From Dickeya oryzae (GTDB taxonomy: Bacteria; Pseudomonadota; Gammaproteobacteria; Enterobacterales; Enterobacteriaceae), in NCBI RefSeq assembly GCF_009372235.1, contig NZ_ML762923.1:231531-295530 (forward strand): a stretch of DNA of 64,000 nt, written 5' to 3'. Made by a program: the position numbers and the translations under genes. Positions 17,230 to 26,774 of the stretch are shown piece by piece. The notes under the pieces were generated by a model. That model had not been told where the DNA came from. It searched no databases and saw nothing but the letters and a program-made list of their open reading frames with translations. Every line of letters begins with the position of its first letter. Position 1 is the stretch's first letter.

Positions 17230-17925
17230 CTAGCAATCCTCAATAATCAGGTACGCAGCATTTAACGGCCCGTGTACCCCCACCACCTTAATCAGCTCGA
17301 TATCGGCGGTAGAACTGGGGCCCGCTATCAGGTTGATGCACGACGGTAAAGGTTCGCCCCGTTGCGCCCGCTGGCGCAAATGCTGGGCCAACTGCGCGAC
17401 GCGTGGCAACAGGCAGCTTTTGCGGACAACAAACAGTGTTGATTCTGGCAACAGGCTCAGGCCGCGTCCTTGTTGCGGGGTAGAGAACAGCACCACACCA
17501 CCAGATTCAGTCAGGCCATAATCGGCGTACACCACGCCGATACGCGCCTGTGTGGCGAGTTTCAGGTTGTCTTCCCCGGCGGCCGGGTTCCAGCACTGTG
17601 CCTGATAGCGCTGTTGCAGATAGTCGGTGACCCCCAGCTCTACCAGTCGTTCATCGCCACTGATCAGTACCGGCGCGCCGCCATAATGCTGGCACAGCTT
17701 TCCGGCGGCCTCTGCGACCTGATTAAGCGGTGTGACCTCGCAATGCGCCAGCATCACGTTACTTGCGTAATCAATAAAGGCGTCACAGCGCTGTTGTGCT
17801 GTTAAATCGGTCAGACGGGTCGGGGCCGGGTTATTGTCCAGCGGCGGCAACGGCAGCGGTGTTTGACGTGGCTCGCGGCCCAGTCGCCGGGCCAGGGTGG
17901 CCAGAAAGGCGTCACGGTTTTCCAT
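17230..17925 (-). CDS. lutC: Lactate utilisation protein C (LutC/YkgG family)
   Basis: The 231-residue LUD-domain protein is the third subunit of the LutABC L-lactate oxidation complex. Conserved parts are visible: the central DYGLTESGGVVLFS and the C-terminal INLIAGPSSTADIELIKVVGVHGP. It is the last gene of the leftward lut operon and its start overlaps the lutB stop by a single base. The complex is cytoplasmic and passes electrons from lactate through iron-sulfur centres. It is equivalent to E. coli ykgG. Confidence 0.93.
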   Translation of the reverse strand: MENRDAFLATLARRLGREPRQTPLPLPPLDNNPAPTRLTDLTAQQRCDAFIDYASNVMLAHCEVTPLNQVAEAAGKLCQHYGGAPVLISGDERLVELGVTDYLQQRYQAQCWNPAAGEDNLKLATQARIGVVYADYGLTESGGVVLFSTPQQGRGLSLLPESTLFVVRKSCLLPRVAQLAQHLRQRAQRGEPLPSCINLIAGPSSTADIELIKVVGVHGPLNAAYLIIEDC

Positions 17926-19352
17926 TAGCGTTTCTCCTTAGTCTGACGCTGATGCTGTTTGAACCAACTGCGGAAGCTCTGACCATCGGCATCCGGCAGG
18001 TCGCGGGCTTCGGTCCACTCGCTGATCGCACCGATGTTAAACGGTATCTTGCCGTTACGAATGAGCAAGCGGGCGGCACGCGCGCCTGCCACCATGCCGA
18101 CTTTCCACAGGCCAGGGTGGCTATTGGCGTAGTTGAACAACCCGACGATGCGTCGCTCGGCCGCAGGCGTCATCCCATTTTCTGCCAGCGTGCGTCGGTG
18201 TTGCACAATCAGTGAGGAGAGCGGAATGCGTACCGGGCACACGTCATCGCAGGCGGTACACAGTGAACAGGCGTAAGGCAGATTCTTGAAGTCTTCATAG
18301 CCGCCCAATAGCGGTGATAATACTGCGCCGATAGGGCCGGGATAGATAGAACCGTAACCATGACCACCGATATGACGGTAGGCCGGGCAGGTGTTGATGC
18401 AGGCACCGCAACGAATACAACGCAGAATATCCTGGAACGGTGAGCCCAGTATTTTTGAGCGGCCATTATCGACGATCACCAGATGAAACTCTTCCGGGCC
18501 GTCAACGCCGCCCGGGTCGCGTGGTCCGGTCAGCCAGGTGTTGTAACCGGTCAGACGGGCACCGACCGCGCTGCGTGCCAGCATGGTGAGCACCACATCG
18601 AGTTCCTCAAAGGTCGGAACGATACGTTCCATGCCCATCACGGCGATGTGCGTGCGGGGCAGGGTGGTGCACAGGCGGGCGTTGCCTTCATTACTCACCA
18701 GACTGACGGTGCCGGTTTCCGCGACAGCAAAGTTACAGCCGGTGATCCCCACGTCGGCGCTGAGGAAGTCGGCACGGATTTTCTGGCGAATAAAACGGGT
18801 CATGGCTTCCGGCGTTTCCGGACCGTCATAGCCCAACTGTTGTTGCAGTACGCGCTGGATTTGGTGGCGATCTTTGTGGATGGCAGGTACCACCACATGG
18901 GAAGGCGCATCTTTATCCAGTTGCAGGATGTATTCGCCGAGATCGGTTTCGATAACCTCGATACCGGCATTCTCCAGCACGGCATTCATCCCGATCTCTT
19001 CGGTCACCATCGATTTGGATTTCACCACCTTGCGGGCTTGTTTAGCCTGTGTGACTTGCAAGATGTAACGGGTAGCGTCTTCGCGTGTTTCGGCAAAGAA
19101 TACCTTGCCGCCACGAGCGGTGACCTGTTCGGATAACTGATACAGATAGGCGTCGAGGTTATCGAGCACATGGGCGCGAATTTGCGCCGCACGGGTACGC
19201 CAGACGTCCCACTCGCCCAGTTCATCGACCATCTTCTGACGGTTGGCACCGATACGCTCCTGCGCGTTGGCAACCGCCTGGCGCATGATCGGGTCGTCTA
19301 TTTGTTGGCGGATACGCTCATGAAACGGGGTATTGCTGGTCTTGAGGTACAT
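17925..19352 (-). CDS. lutB: Iron-sulfur lactate oxidation protein B (LutB/YkgF)
   Basis: The 475-residue protein has an N-terminal LUD domain and two 4Fe-4S ferredoxin motifs, CIRCGACINTCP and CSLCTACDDVCP, in the C-terminal third. A C-terminal LutB domain follows. Together with LutA and LutC it oxidises L-lactate to pyruvate without a flavin dehydrogenase of the LldD type. It is 9 nt downstream of lutA and joined to lutC at the stop/start. It is equivalent to E. coli ykgF, with all cluster cysteines intact. Confidence 0.95.
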   Translation of the reverse strand: MYLKTSNTPFHERIRQQIDDPIMRQAVANAQERIGANRQKMVDELGEWDVWRTRAAQIRAHVLDNLDAYLYQLSEQVTARGGKVFFAETREDATRYILQVTQAKQARKVVKSKSMVTEEIGMNAVLENAGIEVIETDLGEYILQLDKDAPSHVVVPAIHKDRHQIQRVLQQQLGYDGPETPEAMTRFIRQKIRADFLSADVGITGCNFAVAETGTVSLVSNEGNARLCTTLPRTHIAVMGMERIVPTFEELDVVLTMLARSAVGARLTGYNTWLTGPRDPGGVDGPEEFHLVIVDNGRSKILGSPFQDILRCIRCGACINTCPAYRHIGGHGYGSIYPGPIGAVLSPLLGGYEDFKNLPYACSLCTACDDVCPVRIPLSSLIVQHRRTLAENGMTPAAERRIVGLFNYANSHPGLWKVGMVAGARAARLLIRNGKIPFNIGAISEWTEARDLPDADGQSFRSWFKQHQRQTKEKR

Positions 19353-19361
19353 GGCGTCTCC

Positions 19362-20081
19362 TTAGCGGCTCATCAGTACTTCTGCGATATGCATCACCCG
19401 AACGGCATGCCCTTCGCGTTGTAGTCGCCCGCCGATGTTAAGCAGGCAACTGACATCGGCGCCGATCAGGTAGTCCGGTTTGGCCTCCATGATGTGCGCG
19501 ACTTTTTCTTTCACCATTTCACCGGAGATCTCCGCCATTTTGACGGAAAAGGTACCGCCGAAGCCGCAGCAGGTTTCCTGTCCATGAAACGGCAGCAATT
19601 CCAGATCACGTACCTGATGCAATAACGCCAGTGGCTCTTCCCGCACCCCCATTTTACGAAACAGGCTACAGGACGGGTGGTAAACCGCTTTGCCCGGCAG
19701 ACGGGCACCGACATCGGTAACCCCAAGGCGGTTAACAATAAATGAGGTGAGGTCCACCATCCGGCTGGCGACCTGGGTGGCGCGTCTGGCCCACTCCGGT
19801 TCGTCTGCCAGCCAGTCGGCATAGTGTTTGATGGCGTTGGTGCAGGAGCCAGCAGGCGACACGATAGGGTCGTCGTTCTCTTCCAGCGCGGCTATCAGGT
19901 TTTTCATACCCGGCCGTGCCTCGCGGATATATCCGCTGTTGATGGCGGGCTGACCGCAACAGCCTTGTCGCTCGGGAAAGTGAATATGGCAGCCGAGCTG
20001 CTCCAGCAACAGCACGCTGTCACGGGCCATACGCGATTTGAGCGCATCGCCGATGCAGGTGACAAAGAAATTCACATTCAT
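19362..20081 (-). CDS. lutA: Lactate oxidation protein A, CCG-domain subunit (LutA/YkgE)
   Basis: The 239-residue protein carries two cysteine-rich CCG motifs, in GCCGQPAINSG and TCCGFGGTFSVK, that bind an unusual iron-sulfur centre as in heterodisulfide reductase subunits. It is the first gene of the lutABC operon. The promoter should lie in the 125 nt between it and the end of cfa. A short direct repeat, ACTCGGGT at 20115 and 20128, is a possible operator. It is equivalent to E. coli ykgE. Confidence 0.93.
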   Translation of the reverse strand: MNVNFFVTCIGDALKSRMARDSVLLLEQLGCHIHFPERQGCCGQPAINSGYIREARPGMKNLIAALEENDDPIVSPAGSCTNAIKHYADWLADEPEWARRATQVASRMVDLTSFIVNRLGVTDVGARLPGKAVYHPSCSLFRKMGVREEPLALLHQVRDLELLPFHGQETCCGFGGTFSVKMAEISGEMVKEKVAHIMEAKPDYLIGADVSCLLNIGGRLQREGHAVRVMHIAEVLMSR

Positions 20082-20206
20082 GTTGTTTTAGCTTCCTGTT
20101 TGTAGGGGTTAACAACTCGGGTGAGTCACTCGGGTTAAACGTCAGTAGGCGCATTATTGTCGTACGTTCATCGGCCTGCGCCTTGTAGCCTGAACATGGG
20201 TCACAC

Positions 20207-21355
20207 TCAACGGGGGACGTTCAATCCCTGTTCGACGCCCCGACTAAAAAGAACCTGCCATAGCTGGATATTTCTGGCCCGAAACGCACCGGCGCAGGCG
20301 GTCAGGTAGTAACTGAACATGCGCCGGAAAGCGGGGGAGTAATCGTCAGCCAGATGCGGCCAGGCGGTGTTAAAACGTGCCAGCCAGGCCATCAGGGTTT
20401 TATCGTAATCGGCACCGAAGTTGTGCCAATCTTCCATCACAAAATAGGATTCACTGGTGTCGGCAATTTGTTTAATGGATGGCAGGCATCCGTTGGGGAA
20501 AATGTACTTATTGATCCACGGGTCAACGTTATGCGCCGTTTTATTCGACCCGATGGTATGTAACAGGAACAAGCCGTCCGGCTTCAGGCACCGATTGACC
20601 ACGTCAAAGTAGGTGGCGTAATTTTTCGGCCCTACGTGTTCAAACATGCCGACGGAGACAATACGGTCATACTGTTGGTGAAGGTCGCGGTAATCCTGCA
20701 ACAGAATATGGATATCCAGCCCACCGTTGCGCGCTTCCACAAAGGCTTTTTGCTCGGCGGAAATGGTGACGCCATGCACGGTAACGCCGTAATGTTGAGC
20801 CGCGTATACCGCCAGTCCTCCCCAGCCGCAGCCGATATCCAGCAGCGTCATGCCGGGTTTCAACTGGAGTTTTTCGCAGATCAACGCCAGTTTGTGCTGC
20901 TGGGCGTCATCAAGGGTGTCGGCCTCTTTCCAGTAACCGCATGAATACTGCATGTAGGGGTCAAGCATATGGCAGAACAGGTCATTGCCGAGGTCATAGT
21001 GGACTTTGCCGACCTGCCAGGCGCGTTTGCGTGATTGAAGGTTGACCAACCGGGCCAGCGCGATGCGCATCAGGTCACGCCAGCGTGCCGGGCGCTGCTC
21101 GTCCAACTGGGCGGCGAGTATCCGGTGAAAAAACATATCGAGCCGTGCACAGTTCCACCAGCCTTCCATGTAACTTTCACCTAACCCCACGGAGCCTTGC
21201 TGTAGTACCCGTTTGAAAAAGCGTGAGTCGTTAACCTGAATATCCCAGGGTTCGGTACCGTTAATGGTTATCCCAGCCTGATGTAACAGTTCCTGTGCAA
21301 TACGCCGCCATTCATTTTTTTCGCTGATGTCATCAACGATGCAAACATTACTCAT
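20207..21355 (-). CDS. cfa: Cyclopropane-fatty-acyl-phospholipid synthase
   Basis: At 382 residues it has the length of E. coli Cfa and matches it throughout. The SAM-binding loop is LLDIGCGWGGLAVYAA near 165-180. The helical N-terminal lipid-binding domain and the segment GVTISAEQKAFVEAR follow the family pattern. The enzyme methylenates cis double bonds of membrane phospholipids at the inner membrane, raising acid and stress tolerance. The 360-nt upstream region is long. In E. coli the cfa leader is a target of small RNAs, so a long leader here would not be surprising; I cannot show one. Confidence 0.96.
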   Translation of the reverse strand: MSNVCIVDDISEKNEWRRIAQELLHQAGITINGTEPWDIQVNDSRFFKRVLQQGSVGLGESYMEGWWNCARLDMFFHRILAAQLDEQRPARWRDLMRIALARLVNLQSRKRAWQVGKVHYDLGNDLFCHMLDPYMQYSCGYWKEADTLDDAQQHKLALICEKLQLKPGMTLLDIGCGWGGLAVYAAQHYGVTVHGVTISAEQKAFVEARNGGLDIHILLQDYRDLHQQYDRIVSVGMFEHVGPKNYATYFDVVNRCLKPDGLFLLHTIGSNKTAHNVDPWINKYIFPNGCLPSIKQIADTSESYFVMEDWHNFGADYDKTLMAWLARFNTAWPHLADDYSPAFRRMFSYYLTACAGAFRARNIQLWQVLFSRGVEQGLNVPR

Positions 21356-21717
21356 GATGTCTCCTTAAATAACAGTTAGTTCAATGAGTTATTACAGGTG
21401 CTAATCACTACTGGGGTACTGTTATTTCGGGACATCTTGTTTCGTGACATCGGTTATTGCCGCAAAAATGACGTATTCCCTCAAAACATGGACAAGGTAT
21501 GACTAAAAACGGCGGGTCGCCGTGATATAAACGTAATGTCGCTTCCATGAAGTGTTCCCCAATCCATTTTCTGGTTTGAAAAATCGTATGCTCACAGAGA
21601 CTTCGGTCATCAGGTCATGGGCTGGCACCTGCCGAACAGGTGTTGATTATCGGGTAAATCAGGCTGGCCTGCGTTACCCTATCAAGACAAACTTCATCGA
21701 GTAGAGGTCAGGCTGTT
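21356..21717. other. Divergent promoter region, cfa / AraC regulator
   Basis: This 362-nt non-coding stretch separates the leftward cfa from the rightward AraC-family gene and must hold both promoters. I see no coding frame and no RNA gene. The cfa start is preceded by TAAGGAGAC, read on the minus strand, a good ribosome site. Confidence 0.5.
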
Positions 21718-22515
21718 ATGTCTCATTCGCTTGTGTCATCTCCCCGCTTGCCGATAGCAGGGCAGCCTGCGCCGGTATTGCTGTCTTTACCGCGTCCGGT
21801 CTACTTTCGCTCTTACCCACTGGTGAAAGGGACCGAAGTGGCACAGCACCAGCACCCGTTTGTCGAGTTTCTTTATGCGCGTGAAGGGGGCATGCGGGTA
21901 GAGATTGAGGGGAAGACGCTGATCGTGCCGGTGCTGTATGGGGTGTGGATCCCGGCGCATGTGCCGCACTGTATTCTGTCAACCAGCGACGTGATGCTGG
22001 AAAGCCTGTATATCGAGCCGGATTATGTGGCTATCGACCACAGCAGTTGCAAGGTGGTACTGGTCAGCGATTTTATTCGTGAGTTTATCCACTATGCCAC
22101 CAAACACGTGCCGGAACAGTATGACTATGACGGGGATGATGCCCAGTTGGTGAAGGTACTGACGACCTTGCTGCGACAGTTGCCGGATGCGGGGTTTTCG
22201 CTGTCGTGGCCGTCTTCCGCCACCTTGATGCGGGTATGCCGTGATATCCAGCAAACGCCGGATGCGCCTCACGGCATTGAGGAGTGGTCGGCACGCACCG
22301 GCATGTCGGTGCGCACGTTTTCGCGTCGTTTCAAGAAAGAAACCGGCGTGGCGTTCAGTGAATGGAAGAAACGTATGCGGTTACTGGAATCCGTGGTGAT
22401 GTTGAAAAACAACCGCAGTGTCACGCAGGTGGCGCTGGATCTGGGGTATGCCAGCACCGCCTCGTTTACCTTCGCCTTCCGTCAAATGTTTGGCGTGCCA
22501 CCGACGCGTTATTGA
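21718..22515 (+). CDS. AraC-family transcriptional regulator with cupin domain
   Basis: The 265-residue protein has an N-terminal cupin-like sensor (HQHPFVEFLYA, then YGVWIPAHVPHCI). The C-terminal AraC DNA-binding domain with two helix-turn-helices includes WSARTGMSVRTFSRRFKKETG and ALDLGYASTASFTFAFRQMFGVPPTRY. Overall it resembles the NimR/YeaM type that controls drug exporters. Its gene converges on yohK with a 29-nt gap. The target is unknown; no exporter is adjacent on its own strand. Confidence 0.9.
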   Translation: MSHSLVSSPRLPIAGQPAPVLLSLPRPVYFRSYPLVKGTEVAQHQHPFVEFLYAREGGMRVEIEGKTLIVPVLYGVWIPAHVPHCILSTSDVMLESLYIEPDYVAIDHSSCKVVLVSDFIREFIHYATKHVPEQYDYDGDDAQLVKVLTTLLRQLPDAGFSLSWPSSATLMRVCRDIQQTPDAPHGIEEWSARTGMSVRTFSRRFKKETGVAFSEWKKRMRLLESVVMLKNNRSVTQVALDLGYASTASFTFAFRQMFGVPPTRY

Positions 22516-22544
22516 CCGGTTTCTCGCGCCTTTTGCAGTACGGA

Positions 22545-23240
22545 TTAGTGCGCCAACGCCATCATCATCGGGAACAGCAGCGGAGCCATCAGCGACGTCA
22601 TGATGCCGCAGATAACCAGCGCCAGCGAACTGAACGCGCCTTCTTCATAGTCCAGCTCGGCGCAGCGGGCCGTACCGAGTGCGTGCGATGCGGTGCCCAT
22701 TGCCAGGCCGCGCGCTGCTTTGGTGTGAATGTGCATCACATTCAGCAGCATGTGACCGAATACCGCGCCAAGAATACCGACAAAGATAACGCACACGGCA
22801 CTGATGGCCGGAATACCGCCGATGCTGCTACCCACCGCCATGGCAATCGGCGTGGTAACCGATTTCGGCATAATGGACGCGGCAATCGCTGGGGTGGCCC
22901 CCAGACGCAGAGCAATCCAGGTGCCGGTCACCATCGCCACCAGACTACCGATAAAACAGATGCTGATGATCGACTTCCAGCGCATGCGGATTTGATGCAA
23001 TTGTTCGTACAACGGAAACGCCAGCGCCACCACGGCCGGTTGCAACAGGCTGTTGAGTACCGAACTGCCCCGGAAATAGTGTTCGTACGGGATATGACAC
23101 AGCAGTAAAAACGCAATCAGTACCACCATCGACACCAGCAATGGGTTTAACAACGGTGAATTCAGCCGTTGTGCCAGCCGACGCGCCAGAAAGAACACCA
23201 GCAGCGTTAACGGCAGCGACCAGACGATATCATGCCACAT
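22545..23240 (-). CDS. yohK: LrgB/CidB-family membrane protein YohK
   Basis: The protein is about 231 residues from ATG at 23240, which has AAGGAG 8 nt upstream; an earlier start at 23261 is less likely. Several membrane segments and the conserved [11 protein letters not shown] and [15 protein letters not shown] motifs match E. coli YohK almost throughout. LrgB/CidB proteins work with LrgA/CidA-type partners at the inner membrane, in processes linked to murein hydrolase control or pyruvate and glycolate movement. The start overlaps the end of yohJ by 11 nt. Confidence 0.92.
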   Translation of the reverse strand: MWHDIVWSLPLTLLVFFLARRLAQRLNSPLLNPLLVSMVVLIAFLLLCHIPYEHYFRGSSVLNSLLQPAVVALAFPLYEQLHQIRMRWKSIISICFIGSLVAMVTGTWIALRLGATPAIAASIMPKSVTTPIAMAVGSSIGGIPAISAVCVIFVGILGAVFGHMLLNVMHIHTKAARGLAMGTASHALGTARCAELDYEEGAFSSLALVICGIMTSLMAPLLFPMMMALAH

Positions 23241-23646
23241 GGTTGGCTCCTTTTTTCTCATCAGCCTGATGACGGGCTGACTTACGCCCGTGAACCAGAT
23301 GCGAGCAACTGCTGACGGTGATCAATACCACCAGCGTACTGGCGGCGCACGAGAGGATCACCGGTGCGAACTGGGCGCGTAGCAAATCAAAGTACTGCAT
23401 CACGCCGACGCCAATCGGCACAAACAGTAGCGCCATATAGCGGATCAACACGTGACAGCCCGGTTTGACCCATTGCGCCGGAATAATCTGCAACGACAGC
23501 AGCAAAAACAGGATCAGCATACCGATGATGCTGCCCGGCAAGGTGATAGGCAGCACGGCGGCAATGCCGATACCGAGGAACAAACAGGCGTAAATCAGTA
23601 AGAACGCCCTGGCCTGGTGCCAGAAGTGGGTCATAAAGGTATTCAT
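23230..23646 (-). CDS. yohJ: LrgA/CidA-family membrane protein YohJ
   Basis: The homologous part begins at [11 protein letters not shown] and continues with [11 protein letters not shown] and [20 protein letters not shown], as in E. coli YohJ (132 residues). The start is set at ATG 23646, giving about 138 residues. ATG 23634 is also possible, and the longer open frame to 23739 is not supported by family length. There are four predicted membrane segments, as in holin-like LrgA/CidA proteins. It is the first gene of a two-gene leftward operon with yohK. Confidence 0.9.
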   Translation of the reverse strand: MNTFMTHFWHQARAFLLIYACLFLGIGIAAVLPITLPGSIIGMLILFLLLSLQIIPAQWVKPGCHVLIRYMALLFVPIGVGVMQYFDLLRAQFAPVILSCAASTLVVLITVSSCSHLVHGRKSARHQADEKKGANHVA

Positions 23647-23942
23647 GAACGCATTTACCACGGATAAAAGTTGCCACTGAAGCAGTGGGGGGATAACGGT
23701 GTTGATTATCGCTCGCTTAGCCGTGGCGCTTATTATCAAATCAGGACGATGTTTATCGAAAAAAAGACATTTAGTGACATGACGGCAACATGATCCAGTA
23801 CAGTAGGGCTGTAAGGTTGACGGTCATATTACCCGTTAGCCCGAATATGATAATTGTCACCATCTTCCGTTTATCTCCCCGAGTTAAATGTCAGTCCACT
23901 CAGTAATATCAACCGGGAAATAGGGTTGATACTTAAGGAGAT

Positions 23943-24929
23943 ATGATGATTATCAGCGAAATTGAGAAAGAGCAAACTAGTAAAGTCATGGCGAGTATTC
24001 CTGGAGCTGCGAATGGTAAAATAAAAAATATTATTGAGAAGGCCACGGTATTGCTGACTGGTGGAGGATTTACCGGCTCCGGGGTGTTGTTATGTTCTGT
24101 GGGTGATAAATATTATGTACTGACTGCGGCGCATAATATCCTGATAAATGCCAAAGGGAAAAATATCGTTAAATCACTAAATCTTGGCGCTCTGATTGAG
24201 AGTCAAGACGATACTAGTAAATTAATTTCATATTTTAAAGGAAGTTGCCGTATTAGCTTTAATGCCGTCAATGACACTAAACCCAGTAAAAAAATATCTG
24301 ATGCTATACTGGTGGCTGATTGGTGTACGGATTTGTGCCTATTGATTTTTCACTGCAAGCCGCTGGAAAAGCCGTGCTGTACGTTGTGGGGTGAGCTTAA
24401 TAAAACAGAATTAGAAGGAAAGCTGGAAAAACAGAGTGAATTCCTGATGGCACTCAGTGCTAAGGTATATGAAGAAATAAAGGGAAAACCCAAGTATGTG
24501 TTTATTCAGGCAGGGTATGGGATGCCCAAAAGAGAAAATGCCGGAATGTATACCGGTACGTTGAATAATATTAATTATCGCGTCGTTAGTTTTATAAAAA
24601 AGGCTGGTGGGAATGGTTTTGATATTGTTCCACACAAGGTCAAAATAGATGATAGTGAGTGTAAGTATGAGGGCGTCTTCCTTTTTGCATCGGATGAGCA
24701 TAATACTTCAATGCCGGGTGATTCTGGTGGGCCGATTTATGGTGTTGAGTTGTACAATGAGAATCCTGACCCGCTTATTTATCTGGTTGGTATTACACTG
24801 GGGTCTGATTTTTATAAAGACGGCGAAGTAAAGGTAAAGGACGATAGCCAGGAACCTGATGGATATAAAAATAATGCCGCGACATCCACATCCATACCCA
24901 CACAGCCGTTCTTGGATAAATTTGATTGA
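23943..24929 (+). CDS. Orphan trypsin-like serine protease (cytoplasmic?)
   Basis: The start ATG at 23943 has a strong TAAGGAG site. The 328-residue protein has a complete chymotrypsin-fold triad by motif: His64 in VLTAAHNI, Asp130 in WCTDLCLLIF and Ser261 in TSMPGDSGGPIYG. No signal peptide, membrane segment or extra domain is visible, so it is probably cytosolic or needs a partner for export. Base composition is clearly richer in A/T than its neighbours, which suggests recent transfer. It has its own terminator and stands alone between yohJ and a two-component pair. Trypsin-like proteases without signals are known in some phage-defence systems, but nothing here proves that role. Confidence 0.75.
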   Translation: MMIISEIEKEQTSKVMASIPGAANGKIKNIIEKATVLLTGGGFTGSGVLLCSVGDKYYVLTAAHNILINAKGKNIVKSLNLGALIESQDDTSKLISYFKGSCRISFNAVNDTKPSKKISDAILVADWCTDLCLLIFHCKPLEKPCCTLWGELNKTELEGKLEKQSEFLMALSAKVYEEIKGKPKYVFIQAGYGMPKRENAGMYTGTLNNINYRVVSFIKKAGGNGFDIVPHKVKIDDSECKYEGVFLFASDEHNTSMPGDSGGPIYGVELYNENPDPLIYLVGITLGSDFYKDGEVKVKDDSQEPDGYKNNAATSTSIPTQPFLDKFD

Positions 24930-24958
24930 AACCGGTAGCGTTTATGTATATTCAACGG

Positions 24959-24987
24959 ATCCCGACAGCGTTGCGTCGGGATTTTTT
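24959..24987 (+). terminator. Intrinsic terminator after the serine protease gene
   Basis: The stem ATCCCGAC/GTCGGGAT (24959-24966 with 24975-24982) is followed by a T-run within ATTTTTT. It lies 30 nt after the protease stop. Confidence 0.85.
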
Positions 24988-24997
24988 CATTAGCGGG

Positions 24998-25651
24998 TCA
25001 CCCCTGCACGCTCTTTTTCAGCGCATCGTACAAGCGCACCAGCTCGGCCAGCGAGTCGGCGTTCATCTTGCGCATCACCGCTGCGCGCCGCACTTTCACC
25101 GTGATTTCGCTGACACCGAGTTGAGCGGCTACCTGTTTGTTCAATTGGCCGGTCACCACGTGTTCCAGCACCTGTTGTTCACCGGCGGTCAGGCTGTCGT
25201 AACACGCCTGTAGCTTAGCCTGCATATCGGCATGGCGGCGTTGTTCGCCATCGCGCTCCAGCCCTTTCTGGATTGCATCGAGCAAGTCCTGCTCGCGAAA
25301 CGGCTTAGTCAGGAACTCCAGCGCACCGGCCTTCATGGCGCGTACCGACATGGGAATGTCACCGTGGGCGGTAATAAAAATCACCGGCAGCGTGATGCCA
25401 TGGCGGTGCATCTCGTCCTGAAAGTCCAGTCCGCTCATGCCCGGCATACGCACATCCAGAATCAGACAGCCAGGGCGGTCAGGCCGTGATGCGCTGATGA
25501 AGTGTTGCGGTGACTCGAAGGTGCGGCTTTCCAGCCCGACCGATGCCAGCAAATCTTCCAGTGCCGCACGCACCGAGGCGTCGTCATCCACGATATAGAC
25601 CAGCGGTGCAGGGTCATTCGCTAAGGTGTTATTCAGTAAGGCGTCATTCAT
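24998..25651 (-). CDS. FixJ/NarL-family response regulator
   Basis: The protein is 217 residues from ATG at 25651, which overlaps the kinase stop by 8 nt; an upstream frame to 25702 is ignored because of that coupling. The receiver domain has VDDDAS near 21-26 and phospho-acceptor Asp66 in LILDVRMPGMSG. A LuxR-type helix-turn-helix near the C-terminus reads LTAGEQQVLEHVVTGQLNKQ followed by ITVKVRRAAVMRK. Pairs of this type (FixLJ, TodST-like) control adjacent transport or catabolic genes. The linked ABC transporter genes upstream are the obvious target. Confidence 0.92.
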   Translation of the reverse strand: MNDALLNNTLANDPAPLVYIVDDDASVRAALEDLLASVGLESRTFESPQHFISASRPDRPGCLILDVRMPGMSGLDFQDEMHRHGITLPVIFITAHGDIPMSVRAMKAGALEFLTKPFREQDLLDAIQKGLERDGEQRRHADMQAKLQACYDSLTAGEQQVLEHVVTGQLNKQVAAQLGVSEITVKVRRAAVMRKMNADSLAELVRLYDALKKSVQG

Positions 25652-26714
25652 GGTGCTTTTTTTCCGTCCCCGGCAGGGTGAAGTAGAACGTCGCGCCGCC
25701 ATCGCTATTGGCGCTGGCCCAAATCTGGCCGCCGTGGGCTTCTATAATCGAGCGGCTGATGGTCAGGCCCATCCCCATCCCGGTCGATTTGGTGGTGAAA
25801 AAGGTTTCAAACAGCCGCTCACGTTGTTCCGGTGTGAAACCCACACCGTGATCGCAAACCGCAAAACGGATATCGCCGCTGATATCCCGCTCCACGTTGA
25901 CCGACAGTGTGCGTTGTTCGGTACCGTTGGCCGCGATGGCATCCAGCGCGTTCAGCATCAGGTTCATTAACACCTGCTGAATCTGGATTTTGTCCGCCAG
26001 AATGGGCGGTAACCCCTCCGCCACATTGAGACTAAACAGAATATGCTGTTGCATCAGTTCGGTGCGGATCAACAGTAGCATTTCGTCAATGGTATCGGTG
26101 ATGTTCAGCCACGCTTTATGCGGTGGGGTGCGGCTGGCGAAGCCACGGATACGGGCGATAATTTCGCTGGCGCGCGTCGCGTCGTTGATGATGCGCTGCA
26201 CTGCCAGCTCGGCGCGGGCCTGGTTGGGCGGGGAGGCGTTGAGCCAGCGCAGGCACGCTTCGCCGCTGGTGACGATGGAAGCCAGTGGCTGGTTAACTTC
26301 ATGGGCGATTGAGGCGGTGAGTTCCCCCATCAGGTTAACACGGGAGATTTGCACCAGTTGGGCGCGCGCTTCGTGAAAGGCATTAATCGCGGCCGACATT
26401 TTTAACGCCAGATAGGTCGATAACGTGATCGCCAGCAGGCTGATGCCGCAGTTAATCAGGCTGGATTCGCTACCGTCAGGCTTGCTGAGCTTGTAACTGA
26501 GCAGGGTCAGGATGATACACAACGTGGCGATAGCGGTGACGCCGCGTGGCGGTAAAAAACGCACCGCCAGCAGCACAATGGCAATCTGAAATACCCCCAC
26601 CGCGATCTCCAGATCGGTGAGGGTATCCACCACGGCGATACCTACGGCCATTAGCACCAGCGGGATAGCCCGCAGTGTCGTGGCCGCGTGACCGACACGT
26701 GTTTTCTCACTCAT
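25644..26714 (-). CDS. Membrane sensor histidine kinase (FixL/HK family)
   Basis: About 356 residues from ATG 26714; a GTG start at 26756 is an alternative. Four or so membrane segments fill the N-terminal 115 residues, with hardly any periplasmic loop. The H-box MGELTASIAHEVNQPLASI follows, then an N-box (LMNLMLNALDAI) and G-boxes (DHGVGF, GMGMGLTISRSII). There is no PAS or haem domain, unlike FixL itself. The gene is between the ABC ATPase and the response regulator, all leftward, and probably belongs to one transcription unit with them. Confidence 0.9.
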   Translation of the reverse strand: MSEKTRVGHAATTLRAIPLVLMAVGIAVVDTLTDLEIAVGVFQIAIVLLAVRFLPPRGVTAIATLCIILTLLSYKLSKPDGSESSLINCGISLLAITLSTYLALKMSAAINAFHEARAQLVQISRVNLMGELTASIAHEVNQPLASIVTSGEACLRWLNASPPNQARAELAVQRIINDATRASEIIARIRGFASRTPPHKAWLNITDTIDEMLLLIRTELMQQHILFSLNVAEGLPPILADKIQIQQVLMNLMLNALDAIAANGTEQRTLSVNVERDISGDIRFAVCDHGVGFTPEQRERLFETFFTTKSTGMGMGLTISRSIIEAHGGQIWASANSDGGATFYFTLPGTEKKHHE

Positions 26715-26774
26715 GTTGTTTCTCTCATGAACAAGGCCTTTTTCTGTGTCGATCACACCACGATGAGTCTGTGA

